From contig NZ_ANBE01000031.1 in the NCBI RefSeq assembly GCF_000341145.1, forward strand, positions 1 through 32,233: a DNA stretch of 32,233 bases, in the 5' to 3' direction. The notes below the pieces were generated by a model. That model was given only the letters and a program-made list of their open reading frames with translations. It ran no database searches and was not told the origin of the DNA. Within the stretch, counting starts at the first letter, position 1. Each line of letters starts with the position of its first letter. This DNA comes from Nocardiopsis xinjiangensis YIM 90004 (lineage in GTDB: Bacteria > Actinomycetota > Actinomycetes > Streptosporangiales > Streptosporangiaceae). Of the stretch, positions 1-7,110 are shown one piece after another. The position numbers and the translations under genes were made by a program.

Positions 1-67
1 GCGCCGGTGGCACGGACACGCCCCTCGAAAGCCGCCCCGGGTGTTCCGCGGCCGGGACGCGCTCGGC

Positions 68-1180
68 TCAGACCGTGGCCCTCAGGTACGGGATCCGCTG
101 GACGGCGGCGACCAGGACGAGGCTGATCACGAAGGTGGCGGCCGCGTACCCGCACGCTGCGAGGAACGCCGCACCCCCGTGCGGGGTACCCCCGAGGTCC
201 CGCAACGTGTTGAGCACCATGACGTGCACGAGGTAGACGCCGAAGCTGAGGCCGGAGAGGACACTGACGATCCGGCCGATCCCCTGGGCGGCGGGACCGC
301 CGATGGCCGCCAGTTTCAGGCCGGCGCTCCGCAACAGCAGGAAGGCACCCACGGATGCGAGCACCATCGTCGGCGACAGGAAATCGTAGACGTACTCGGC
401 GCCGATACCCCATTCCCCCGCCGTGGCGGCGACCGCCCACGCGCCCACCACGGTGGCCGTGACACCCGCGGTGAACAGCACCGCGCCGTAGCGCAGGGCC
501 CGGGGCCCGGGGTCGCTGGTCATCAGCAGCCAGCCGAGCAGGTAGTAGCCGAGGAAGGGCAGGAACTGCGTGGCCGCGGTCGCTCCGCCGACCCCGTCGA
601 CCAGCCCGAGGAGTTGGTCGGCCGCCCCGATACCGAGCGCGAGCCCGGCGAACCACCACAGTCCGGTGCGGGAGGTGTAGGCGACCACCGTGCGCAGGAA
701 CGGGGTGAGCAGGTAGAGGCCTGCGATGACGTAGAGGAAGTACAGGTGGATCGAGGGTGTGCCCGAGGAGGCCGCCGCGACCGCGTCGGAGGCGGCGATA
801 CCGTCACGCCAGTGCTCCCAGATCAAGTAGGCGGCGGTCCACACGATGAGGGGCACGCCGATCTTGGCCCACCGCTTGCGGTAGAAGGCGGCCGCGTCCT
901 CGTGTTGCCTGGGGCGCAGGAGCAGTCCCCCGCTGATCATCACGAAGACGGGCACGCACCACCGCAGGGCGGAATCGAAGACGTGCGCGGCCCACCACGA
1001 CTGGCTGCCGAGGTCTGCGTGGGTGGTACTCACGAGCGGGCTGAAGGCGTGTACGAGGACGACGGCCCCCATCGCGCAGACTCTGGCGAGATCGATCCAA
1101 TTGGTCGCCGGAGCAGCGGTGTGGTTCGGGGCGCGCTTCGTCGACGCCGGGTCGCCCGCAGGGGTTTCGTCGACTCGCAT
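68..1180 (-). CDS. Acyltransferase family 3 membrane protein
   Basis: The product is about 370 residues with roughly ten hydrophobic segments. Its first segment carries the family pattern of a charged Arg-Val-Cys-Ala stretch followed by Val-Leu-Val-His-Ala, where the His is the conserved residue of acyltransferase-3 enzymes. Next comes a Cys-Val-Pro-Val-Phe-Val-Met-Ile-Ser-Gly-Gly segment, also typical. Family members move acetyl or other acyl groups onto cell-surface sugars or lipids at the membrane; the substrate here cannot be read from sequence. I chose the ATG at 1180, next to a run of five G, rather than an in-frame ATG 24 codons upstream, because the added residues are basic and unlike the family. 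No partner gene is adjacent and no terminator is obvious after the stop. Length is normal for the family. Confidence 0.85.
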   Translation of the reverse strand: MRVDETPAGDPASTKRAPNHTAAPATNWIDLARVCAMGAVVLVHAFSPLVSTTHADLGSQSWWAAHVFDSALRWCVPVFVMISGGLLLRPRQHEDAAAFYRKRWAKIGVPLIVWTAAYLIWEHWRDGIAASDAVAAASSGTPSIHLYFLYVIAGLYLLTPFLRTVVAYTSRTGLWWFAGLALGIGAADQLLGLVDGVGGATAATQFLPFLGYYLLGWLLMTSDPGPRALRYGAVLFTAGVTATVVGAWAVAATAGEWGIGAEYVYDFLSPTMVLASVGAFLLLRSAGLKLAAIGGPAAQGIGRIVSVLSGLSFGVYLVHVMVLNTLRDLGGTPHGGAAFLAACGYAAATFVISLVLVAAVQRIPYLRATV

Positions 1181-1617
1181 CCCCCATCGATACCAGTTCG
1201 TTATCCTGTGGCTCAACCCTGTTCGCCGCTTTCCGTGGACAGCGATGCGCACAACACACAGCGGCCGCCCCCTGTCACCTGCGCTCCGGTTCCAAAAACC
1301 GGATCACCGCGGTTGCGACCCGTCCGAAAAACGTGACACGGCATGCCCCGAGCCTCCACTCCGGGCCCGACCGTGTCGTGAACACGGGGCGTGGCTCAAA
1401 TAACACAAGGGGAAACCCCGGGGGAGAAACCCGGACCACATGCTCCCCACAGCGCGGGCCGGCGCTCATGGAAACAAAAAAGGTCCCGGCTCCATCAGGA
1501 ACCGGGACCGGGGTCTCAGCGGCGAAGCGCGCAAGAGCGGGGTTCACACGCTCCACCGCCAGCGGGCTCGCGAAGGTCTTGTCACCAAGAAGGGGCTTGT
1601 CACCAAGAAGGGGCTTG
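1181..1617. other. Intergenic region between acyltransferase and first secreted paralog
   Basis: I see no convincing gene here; the open frames lack signal, motif or ribosome site. It holds the promoter side of the acyltransferase gene, a 6-bp perfect hairpin (CCGTGT, loop, ACACGG) at 1371-1387, the terminator of the secreted-protein gene at 1476-1509, and the 18-bp tandem repeat at 1578-1622. Confidence 0.6.
1476..1509 (-). terminator. Rho-independent terminator of the first secreted lysozyme-like gene
   Basis: Inverted arms GGTCCCGGCTCC (1482-1493) and GGAACCGGGACC (1498-1509) form a 12-bp stem with one mismatch and a 4-nt loop. Read on the minus strand, a run of six T (1476-1481) follows directly. 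It lies about 110 nt after the stop codon of the gene ending at 1618. Confidence 0.85.
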
Positions 1618-1622
1618 TCACC
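1578..1622. repeat. 18-bp tandem repeat, 2.5 copies, spanning a stop codon
   Basis: The unit CTTGTCACCAAGAAGGGG occurs at 1578-1595 and 1596-1613, and a nine-base start of a third copy lies at 1614-1622. On the minus strand each copy carries an in-frame TGA, so the secreted-protein gene ends with three in-frame stops 18 nt apart. The neighbouring paralog has no such repeat, so the expansion is recent and local. Confidence 0.9.
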
Positions 1623-2235
1623 AGAGGTGGTCGACGATGATCTCGGCGTCCTCGATCTGGTCGTGGTAACGGTCGGGGTAGGCCGAGCGCTGCACGTCCT
1701 GAGCGACCGCACCGGGCGAGACGTCCTTCCATCCCCCGTCGGGGTAAACGGCGTCCAACTCGTCGAAGAAGGCCTCGGTGGCCCAGCCGACGTCGAGCCG
1801 CTCGTCCGAGGAACCGTAGTGGTTACGCTGCTGGAACAGGCCGACGCTGTCGCGGTCACCGCCGGTGTAGTTGTTCAGATGGGTCTCGACGATGACGGTG
1901 GCCATCGCGATGCCGGCGGCGTCCTGACCCATGTCCCGGTCCTGCGCGGCCTCGACCACTTCCTTGGCACAGGTGGTGGTCCGCGCGTTCATGTTGCCGG
2001 CCATGTCCTGCTTCAACTTGTCGTTGAGCTCCTCGGCGACCTTCCCGGCCTCCTCGGAGAAGTCGCCGGAGACACCGTCGACACTCATCTCCACGCCCAT
2101 GCATCCGTCGCCGGTGTCGTCACCCTTGTCATCGGCGGCAGCGGTACCGGGCCCGGCCAGGAGGATCCCTCCGGACAGCACCAGGGCCGAGGTCGCGGTA
2201 AACGTAAATTTGTGCATCAGTTCTGTAAATTTCAT
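1618..2235 (-). CDS. Secreted lysozyme-like (transglycosylase-fold) protein, paralog 1
   Basis: This is a 205-residue exported protein. Residues 1-34 form a signal peptide: Lys, a hydrophobic run, then an Ala-rich cleavage site. The acidic middle (35-75) may be a flexible linker. Cys45 and Cys89 are kept in the paralog and may form a disulfide. The C-terminal half holds a Glu at 117 (in VIVETHL) and the motif GDRDSVGLFQQR at 126-137, then VQRSAYPDRY at 181-190. These match a widespread actinobacterial lysozyme-like group in which the Glu is the expected catalytic acid, so peptidoglycan cleavage is likely but unproven. The neighbour upstream is a tandem paralog about 74% identical by my hand count. 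No Shine-Dalgarno sequence precedes the ATG; a TAAGTT hexamer ends 7 nt before it, suggesting a leaderless mRNA. An internal ATG at codon 7 is a possible start. Confidence 0.8.
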   Translation of the reverse strand: MKFTELMHKFTFTATSALVLSGGILLAGPGTAAADDKGDDTGDGCMGVEMSVDGVSGDFSEEAGKVAEELNDKLKQDMAGNMNARTTTCAKEVVEAAQDRDMGQDAAGIAMATVIVETHLNNYTGGDRDSVGLFQQRNHYGSSDERLDVGWATEAFFDELDAVYPDGGWKDVSPGAVAQDVQRSAYPDRYHDQIEDAEIIVDHLW

Positions 2236-2242
2236 GGGCGCA

Positions 2243-2248
2243 AACTTA
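2243..2248 (-). promoter_or_regulatory. Putative -10 element of a leaderless promoter, paralog 1
   Basis: On the minus strand the hexamer TAAGTT fits the TANNNT pattern of leaderless actinobacterial promoters and ends 7 nt before the ATG at 2235. No ribosome binding site is visible. I could not find a good -35 element. Confidence 0.4.
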
Positions 2249-2500
2249 CGGCATGACCTGGCCTTTTAGGACACCTTCATCGAGTGGGATGCTCAACACC
2301 AAGGCGAAGCAACCTTCCAGGCATCTCGACGGAAGCATCACCCCGCCCGGAGGGTCGCTTCACCCGAACGCCGACCGCACATGCCGTTCATGGACACGCC
2401 AGGCAAGCGCAAGAACCCCTCGCCACCGCCCTTCGCCCCACTGCGGGCCGGAAGCGGGTCTGCACTCTTCGGTCTCGGGCAGCCGTCCACCGTGGACACG

Positions 2501-2530
2501 AAAAGACCCCGGTTCCGTCGGGAACCGGGG
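2501..2530 (-). terminator. Terminator hairpin of the second secreted lysozyme-like gene
   Basis: CCCCGGTTCC (2507-2516) pairs perfectly with GGAACCGGGG (2521-2530) around a 4-nt loop. Four T follow on the minus strand after a 2-nt break. An alternative stem, AGACCCCGG (2504-2512) with CCGGGGTCT (2531-2539), is also perfect, so two competing folds are possible. It corresponds in position and sequence to the terminator at 1476-1509. Confidence 0.7.
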
Positions 2531-2601
2531 CCGGGGTCTCAGCAGTGGAGCGTGTGAGAGCGGGGTTCACAGGCTCCTACCACCGCAGGTTTACAAGGGG
2601 C

Positions 2602-3222
2602 TCATGACCAGAGGTGGTCCACGATGACCTCGGCGTCATCGATCTGGTCGTGGTAACGGTCAGGGTAGGCCGAGCGCTGCACGTCCTGGGCAACCTTGCC
2701 CAGGGACTCGCTCTCCCAGCTCCCGTCGGGGTAAACGGCTTCCAACTCGTCGAAGAAGGCCTCGGTGGCCCAGCCGGCGTCGAGCCGCTCGTCGGAGGAG
2801 CCGTAGTGGTCGCGCTGCTGGAACAGGCCGATGCTGTCGCGGTCGCCGCCGGTGTAGTTGTTCAGGTGGGTCTCGACGATGGTGGTCGCCACCGCGATGG
2901 TGGCGGCTTCCTTGTTCATGTCACGGTCCTGCGCGGCCTGGACCACCTCGTTGGCACAGGCGGCGTTCTGAGGACTCATGCTGTCGGCCATGTCCTGCTT
3001 CAACTTGTCATTGAGTTCCTCGGCGGCCTTCTCGGCCTCCTCGGACGGGGCGCCGGAGCTGCCGTCGGCGTTCATCTCCACGCCCGCACACCCGCTGTCG
3101 GTGCCCTCCTCCTTCTCATCAGCGGACGCGGCACCGGGGCCGGCCAAGAGCAGTCCGCCGGTGAGCAGAACGCTCGATGTCGCTGTAAACACAAACTTCG
3201 GCATCGATTCGATAAAGTTCAT
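2602..3222 (-). CDS. Secreted lysozyme-like (transglycosylase-fold) protein, paralog 2
   Basis: The product has 206 residues and aligns without gaps to paralog 1, with one extra Ser at the end. It keeps the signal peptide, Cys45 and Cys89, the presumed catalytic Glu117, the GDRDSIGLFQQR motif at 126-137 and VQRSAYPDRY at 181-190. Divergence lies mainly in the acidic linker (residues 31-60) and in residues 81-90, while 117-130 and 151-160 are nearly unchanged, as expected if the fold is under selection. The role is probably cell-wall cleavage outside the cell. The ATG at 3222 is chosen because the signal peptide begins there; the frame stays open for 42 codons upstream but reads as non-coding. 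There is no Shine-Dalgarno sequence. A TACATT hexamer ends 6 nt before the ATG, so this mRNA is probably leaderless too. Confidence 0.8.
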   Translation of the reverse strand: MNFIESMPKFVFTATSSVLLTGGLLLAGPGAASADEKEEGTDSGCAGVEMNADGSSGAPSEEAEKAAEELNDKLKQDMADSMSPQNAACANEVVQAAQDRDMNKEAATIAVATTIVETHLNNYTGGDRDSIGLFQQRDHYGSSDERLDAGWATEAFFDELEAVYPDGSWESESLGKVAQDVQRSAYPDRYHDQIDDAEVIVDHLWS

Positions 3223-3228
3223 ATGTGC

Positions 3229-3256
3229 AATGTATTCAGTGACCAGCCCTTGTACA
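3229..3256 (-). promoter_or_regulatory. Putative leaderless promoter of secreted paralog 2
   Basis: On the minus strand TGTACA (3251-3256), a 16-nt spacer and TACATT (3229-3234) give a plausible -35/-10 pair. The -10 ends 6 nt before the ATG at 3222, which places the transcription start at or next to the start codon. Confidence 0.4.
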
Positions 3257-3597
3257 GTGTTTGAGGCCACATCGAATACGTGCGATAGGCGACACGGGCG
3301 CGGAGCAACCTTTGGCCCCCGTCCGCATACACAGCACCCGCCCACCACGGGAAACGGGCGTCAACTCTCCAGGTCAGCCCGTGTGCAAGGCGGATCGGGC
3401 CCCTCCCCGCGACCGCACGGCCCCGCTCCGGACAGGAGCATGCGGACGGACGACCGGCCTCCCGGGCGGGTCGAGCCAAGGATTCCGGAGAGTCGAGGGC
3501 CGATGTGTCCTCGAACACTCCGGCGGGGGCAATCGGAACTCCGATGACGGTTCAAGGAACCGGTAAGGGGCCGCGCCGAGCGCACACCTGATCAGGC

Positions 3598-3633
3598 AAA
3601 ACCCCGGGCTCCCGCGTATTGGTGCGGGCGCCC
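3598..3633 (-). terminator. Terminator hairpin after the response regulator gene
   Basis: GGGCTCCCGC (3606-3615) and GCGGGCGCCC (3624-3633) pair over 9 of 10 positions. On the minus strand the stem is followed by GGGG and then four T. It lies about 140 nt past the regulator's stop codon and resembles the hairpin at 6296-6336 on the other side of the operon. Confidence 0.6.
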
Positions 3634-3769
3634 GAGGGCGCAGGGGGCCGTCAGACCAGGTCGAGGAGGCGTAACACGCCCTCGAGGGCGTGGTCGCACC
3701 CGGTCCCGTAGTCGGCTTCTTGCGGCTCCCGGCCGATGACCAAGGGTTCTTCGCCGCCCCGCCACCTCC

Positions 3770-4435
3770 TCAGGACAGCCAGCCGGGACGGACCGTTCCC
3801 GTCTCATAGGCGATCACGACGAGTTGGGCGCGGTCGCGGGCACCGAGCTTGGTCAGGATCCGGCTGACGTGCGTCTTGGCGGTCGCGGTCGAGACGACGA
3901 GACGCTCGGCCAGCTCCTCGTTGCTGAGCCCGGCCGCGACCCCGGCCAGCACCTCGCGCTCGCGCTCGGTGAGGCTGTTGAGGTCGACGGCGGGCGGCGG
4001 CTCCTTGATCCGGCCCACGAACTCGGCGATCAGCCGCCGGGTGACCGTGGGTGAGAGCAAGGAATCGCCACGGGCCGCCACGCGTACGGCGTGGATGAGC
4101 TCCATCGGTTCGGTGTCCTTGACCAAGAAGCCGCTGGCCCCGGCCCGCAGCGCGGAGTAGACGTACTCGTCCACGTCGAAGGTGGTGAGTATGAGGACCC
4201 GGACGTCCTTGAGCCGGGGGTCCGAGACGATGCTCCGGGTGGCCTCCAGCCCGTCCGTGCCCGGCATACGTACGTCCATCAGGACCACGTCGGGACGCTC
4301 GCGCAGGGTCGTCTCGACCGCCGTGCCGCCGTCGGAGGCCTCCGCGACGACGCAGATGTCGTCCTCTTCGTCCAGGATCGATCGGAAACCCGCCCGCACC
4401 AGCTTCTGGTCGTCGGCGATCAGTACGTTGACCAC
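3770..4435 (-). CDS. NarL/LuxR-type two-component response regulator
   Basis: This 221-residue protein has the normal two-domain layout. Residues 1-120 form a receiver: an acidic pair at Asp8-Asp9, the phosphorylated Asp54 in LMDVRMPG, a Thr in ILTTFD near 85 and a Lys in VKDTEP near 107. Residues 150-215 form a LuxR-type helix-turn-helix with LTEREREVL, then NEELAERLVVS and the recognition helix around TAKTHVSRILTKL. It should bind DNA after phosphorylation by the kinase encoded just upstream at 4558-5769. The start is GTG with a GAGGGGTG ribosome site a few bases before it. The 122-nt gap to the kinase stop holds no gene. Target genes cannot be read from sequence; no export or resistance gene lies beside it to hint at the signal. 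Confidence 0.95.
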   Translation of the reverse strand: MVNVLIADDQKLVRAGFRSILDEEDDICVVAEASDGGTAVETTLRERPDVVLMDVRMPGTDGLEATRSIVSDPRLKDVRVLILTTFDVDEYVYSALRAGASGFLVKDTEPMELIHAVRVAARGDSLLSPTVTRRLIAEFVGRIKEPPPAVDLNSLTEREREVLAGVAAGLSNEELAERLVVSTATAKTHVSRILTKLGARDRAQLVVIAYETGTVRPGWLS

Positions 4436-4557
4436 GCTTCACCCCTCGTCGTTGCCGGCCCGAACCATCGTCGTGCCGGACGTTCCCGCTCCGTGAGCGT
4501 GTCAGGAGGTTCCACTCCGTAGCGGGTCATGTGCCGAGGCCCTCCGCTGCACGGTGC

Positions 4558-5769
4558 TCAGTCCACCGGAAAGGCCACCCGTACCTGAAACCCGCCTCCC
4601 GGGGCCGGGCCGGCGTCGAACCTTCCGCCCAGAGCCGCTGCCCGCTCACGCATCCCCCGCAGACCGTTGCCTTCCCGCTGCGGATCGGCGTCACCGGTGC
4701 CCTCGTCCGCCACGCGCACGACGACCCGGCCGGGGGCATTGCCGATGGCCACTTCCACCCGCGCGGAGTCCGAGTGGCGCCGCACGTTGGTCAGCGACTC
4801 CTGCACGATCCGGTACACGGCCAGGTCCACCGGCGAGGGCAACGACATCTCCGCCATGTCGGCTCCCCCGGAACCGCCCGTGCCCGCGGCGTCGGTCCCG
4901 TCCACCGTGAGAGCCACGTCGAGGCCGGCCTCACGGGTCCGGTGCACGAGCTCGGGGAGTCTGCTCACTCCGAGGGCTGGGGCGTCGGGCGCTCCGGAAC
5001 GCTCTTCGTCCACTTGGCGGAGCACGCCGAGCGTCGCGCGCAGTTCCCGCAGAGTGTCCTTGCTGGTGCCCTTGATCGCTTCCAGGGCCTGCAGAGCCTG
5101 TTCGGGTTCGCGCCGGTGCACCGCCGAGGCCGCCTGGACATTGATCAGAGAGATGTTGTGCGCGATGACGTCGTGCAACTCGCGTGCGATGTGCAGGCGC
5201 TCCTCGCTGGCCCGGCGGCGCGCCTCCTCCTCCCGGGTGCGTTCGGCCTCGGCCGCACGTTCCTCGGTCGCACGCAGGTGCAGAGCGCGGCCACGACTGA
5301 TCTCGGCGGCGGCGATGGCGGCGATCATCCACCCCAGGACGGTGAGTGTGCGCCATGGCTCGAAGGCCAGTGACTCCCCCACTGCGAAGACGGCGACCGC
5401 AGTGAGGACGGTGACCACGGGTGCCGCACGCCGCCCCGTCGCTGCCAGCCGCATGACGGCCACGAAGAGCAGGAGCCACGCGGGCCAGGCATCGGTACTG
5501 CCCGTCAGGTAGTACAGCGGCAGACACAGGCCCACGACCACGGCGGTGACCATGGGCCGGCGGCTCAGGAGCGTGATGGAGGCGGAACCCACCACGAGCA
5601 GACCCATGCCCTGTATCTGGAGGGGGACGCCGTTCCTCTGGGCGAAGACGACCTCGGCGATCAACAGGGCCGTCGCCGCGACGACGGCGATGGCGACATC
5701 GTTCAGGGTGCCGTCCGGCCGGTCGGGAACGCGGTCGCTCCCCCGGACCGGAAACCAACGCGCCGCCAT
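4558..5769 (-). CDS. NarL-family sensor histidine kinase
   Basis: This 403-residue membrane kinase has about five or six hydrophobic segments between residues 22 and 155, a charged coiled-coil linker (160-190) and a HisKA_3 dimerisation domain with the phospho-acceptor His199 in ARELHDVIAHN. A HATPase domain follows, with an N-box around IVQESLTNVRRHS and a G-box in GNGLRGMRERAAALGG. No extracellular sensor domain is seen, so the signal is probably sensed in or at the membrane, perhaps with help from the small membrane protein encoded just before it. The ATG is preceded by an AGAGGA site that overlaps the upstream gene's stop codon, so translation of the two is coupled. It phosphorylates the regulator encoded at 3770-4435. 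Confidence 0.93.
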   Translation of the reverse strand: MAARWFPVRGSDRVPDRPDGTLNDVAIAVVAATALLIAEVVFAQRNGVPLQIQGMGLLVVGSASITLLSRRPMVTAVVVGLCLPLYYLTGSTDAWPAWLLLFVAVMRLAATGRRAAPVVTVLTAVAVFAVGESLAFEPWRTLTVLGWMIAAIAAAEISRGRALHLRATEERAAEAERTREEEARRRASEERLHIARELHDVIAHNISLINVQAASAVHRREPEQALQALEAIKGTSKDTLRELRATLGVLRQVDEERSGAPDAPALGVSRLPELVHRTREAGLDVALTVDGTDAAGTGGSGGADMAEMSLPSPVDLAVYRIVQESLTNVRRHSDSARVEVAIGNAPGRVVVRVADEGTGDADPQREGNGLRGMRERAAALGGRFDAGPAPGGGFQVRVAFPVD

Positions 5770-5774
5770 GTCCT

Positions 5775-5990
5775 CTACTTCCTTTCCCCTGAGACCAGAA
5801 CAGGTGCGCAGATGAGGCCGAAGGCCGCGAACAGCGGAATGAGATAGCGCAGGACGGGGGCCCGGCCCGGCAGCTCACCACCCCCCAGCACGAGTAGGAG
5901 AACGGCGAGCGTCTCCGAGAGCACGAACCCGGCGGCTCCCCCGACGATCAGCCCCAGCGCCGCCGCACCGACGGCCTTCAGCGCCCGCAT
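5775..5990 (-). CDS. Small two-helix membrane protein encoded before the sensor kinase
   Basis: The product is 71 residues with two hydrophobic helices (about 5-35 and 48-66) joined by a short Gly-rich turn. It is the first gene of the operon; its TAG stop lies 5 nt before the kinase ATG and forms part of the kinase ribosome site. The ATG at 5990 directly follows a GGGGGAG run. The frame is open further upstream, but those 78 codons are Arg-rich and non-membrane, so I reject the longer form. I recognise no family. By position it may be an accessory or sensory subunit of the kinase; that is inference only. Confidence 0.65.
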   Translation of the reverse strand: MRALKAVGAAALGLIVGGAAGFVLSETLAVLLLVLGGGELPGRAPVLRYLIPLFAAFGLICAPVLVSGERK

Positions 5991-6372
5991 CTCCCCCGCC
6001 TTTCTGATGGGGTTCGCTCCTGACCGTCCGGGGGCGGAAAGGACCCGTGACTGCCCCACCGCTCGTCGGAACACACGGGGACCACCGGTGTGAGGACGGC
6101 CTCTCGCGCGGCCCGTTCGACTGACGTCGTGCAACGCTACACGGGGGGTTTCGGGCGCTCGTACAACCGTGGCTGACACTTCTCGTCCTCCTCGAGGTGT
6201 ACGCCGCCATGTCCCACCCACCACCGGTCATGCCGCGACAAGCGGCCCTCAGCAGAAGGCGTGCGTGCGATGTCGAGCGGGCACCCGAGCAAGCAGAACC
6301 CCGGGCACCCGCGTCTGATGCGGGTGCCCGGGGTTCCTCAGGTCTTCGGGGCGGCAGGCCCCGGGAGCGGGT
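5991..6372. other. Intergenic region between kinase operon and msrA
   Basis: There is no supported gene. It should contain the promoter of the membrane protein-kinase-regulator operon (minus strand, starting near 5990); I see no strong -35/-10 pair, only weak candidates around 6130-6175. The strong hairpin at 6296-6336 ends the msrA transcript. Confidence 0.5.
6296..6336 (-). terminator. Strong hairpin after msrA
   Basis: A 17-bp perfect stem pairs 6296-6312 with 6320-6336 around a 7-nt loop. It lies about 40 nt after the msrA stop. No T-run follows on either strand, as is common for actinobacterial terminators. The left arm (ACCCCGGGCACCCGCGT) closely resembles the arm at 3601-3617. Confidence 0.75.
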
Positions 6373-7032
6373 TCAGCCGTCGGTGCGTGCAACACCGATC
6401 GGGCAGCTCGCGCCCGTGCCGCCCGAGCCGCAGTAACCGCCCGGATTCTTGTGCAAGTACTGCTGGTGGTAGTGCTCGGCGAAGTAGAACGCCCGCAGGG
6501 GCTCGATCTCGGTCGTGATCGAGCCGTACCCGGAACGCTCCAACACCGGCTGGAACGCCTCGCGCGTGGCTTCGGCCGCCTCGCGCTGGGCCTCGTCGTG
6601 GTACAGGACCATCGACCGGTACTGGGATCCGACATCGTTGCCCTGGCGCAGGCCCTGCGTGGGATCGTGGCCCTCCCAGAAGATCTTGAGGATCTCGGTG
6701 TAGGAGATGCGCTCGGGTTCGAAGACCACACGGACCGCCTCTGTGTGTCCGGTCAGCCCGGAGCACACCTCCTCATAGGTCGGGTTGGGTGTGTATCCGC
6801 CCGCGTAACCGACGGCGGTCGTGATGATGCCGCCCTCGGCACCCAGGCGCCAGAAGACCTGCTCCGGCCCCCAGAAGCAGCCCATGCCGAGGTCGGCGAT
6901 CTGCGCGCCGTCGGGGTAGGGCGGGGCGGGCGGCGTGCCGAGCACGGTGTGGCGCTCAGGCACCGGAACCGGGGTGTCCCTGCCGGGCAGGGCGTTGGCT
7001 GGATCGACCATGGTCGCGTTTCTCCCGAACAT
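6373..7032 (-). CDS. msrA: Peptide-methionine (S)-S-oxide reductase MsrA
   Basis: This 219-residue cytosolic enzyme reduces the S-form of methionine sulfoxide in proteins and free methionine, repairing oxidative damage with electrons from thioredoxin. The catalytic Cys52 sits in the hallmark GCFWGPEQ motif, and family motifs [23 protein letters not shown] and EHYHQQYL follow. Cys201 and Cys210 near the C-terminus, in a Gly-rich tail, are the likely resolving pair. The N-terminal extension ([19 protein letters not shown]) is usual in actinobacterial members. The start at 7032 has GGAG only two bases away; an ATG at codon 8 with GGGAGA nine bases upstream is a good alternative. It is transcribed away from the transporter gene at 7111, with 78 nt between them. 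Confidence 0.96.
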   Translation of the reverse strand: MFGRNATMVDPANALPGRDTPVPVPERHTVLGTPPAPPYPDGAQIADLGMGCFWGPEQVFWRLGAEGGIITTAVGYAGGYTPNPTYEEVCSGLTGHTEAVRVVFEPERISYTEILKIFWEGHDPTQGLRQGNDVGSQYRSMVLYHDEAQREAAEATREAFQPVLERSGYGSITTEIEPLRAFYFAEHYHQQYLHKNPGGYCGSGGTGASCPIGVARTDG

Positions 7033-7110
7033 GTCTCCAGGCTATCCACCGGTCAAGGGAACGGCCGGTGCCGCGGCCCTCTACGGGAGGCCGGGGCATA
7101 GGATCACAGG

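Larger units (their letters stand above)
2236..2601. other. Intergenic region between the two secreted paralogs
   Basis: There is no convincing gene. It carries the promoter of paralog 1 near 2243 and the terminator of paralog 2 at 2501-2530. The stretch next to paralog 2's stop (about 2521-2601) resembles the stretch after paralog 1's stop (about 1498-1580), so the duplication included the 3' flank. Confidence 0.55.
3223..3769. other. Intergenic region upstream of secreted paralog 2
   Basis: I find no gene that I can support; several open frames exist on both strands but all are Arg/Pro-rich composition artefacts without ribosome sites. The region contains the paralog 2 promoter at its left edge and the response-regulator terminator at 3598-3633. 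Confidence 0.55.

Noticed and set aside
41..1336. Plus-strand open frame opposite the acyltransferase
   Set aside because: The minus strand encodes a proper membrane protein with family motifs; this frame is Arg/Gly/Pro/Asp filler.
2253..2627. Plus-strand open frame between the secreted paralogs
   Set aside because: No ribosome site, no sensible protein features, and it runs through the terminator hairpin and into a real gene's 3' end.
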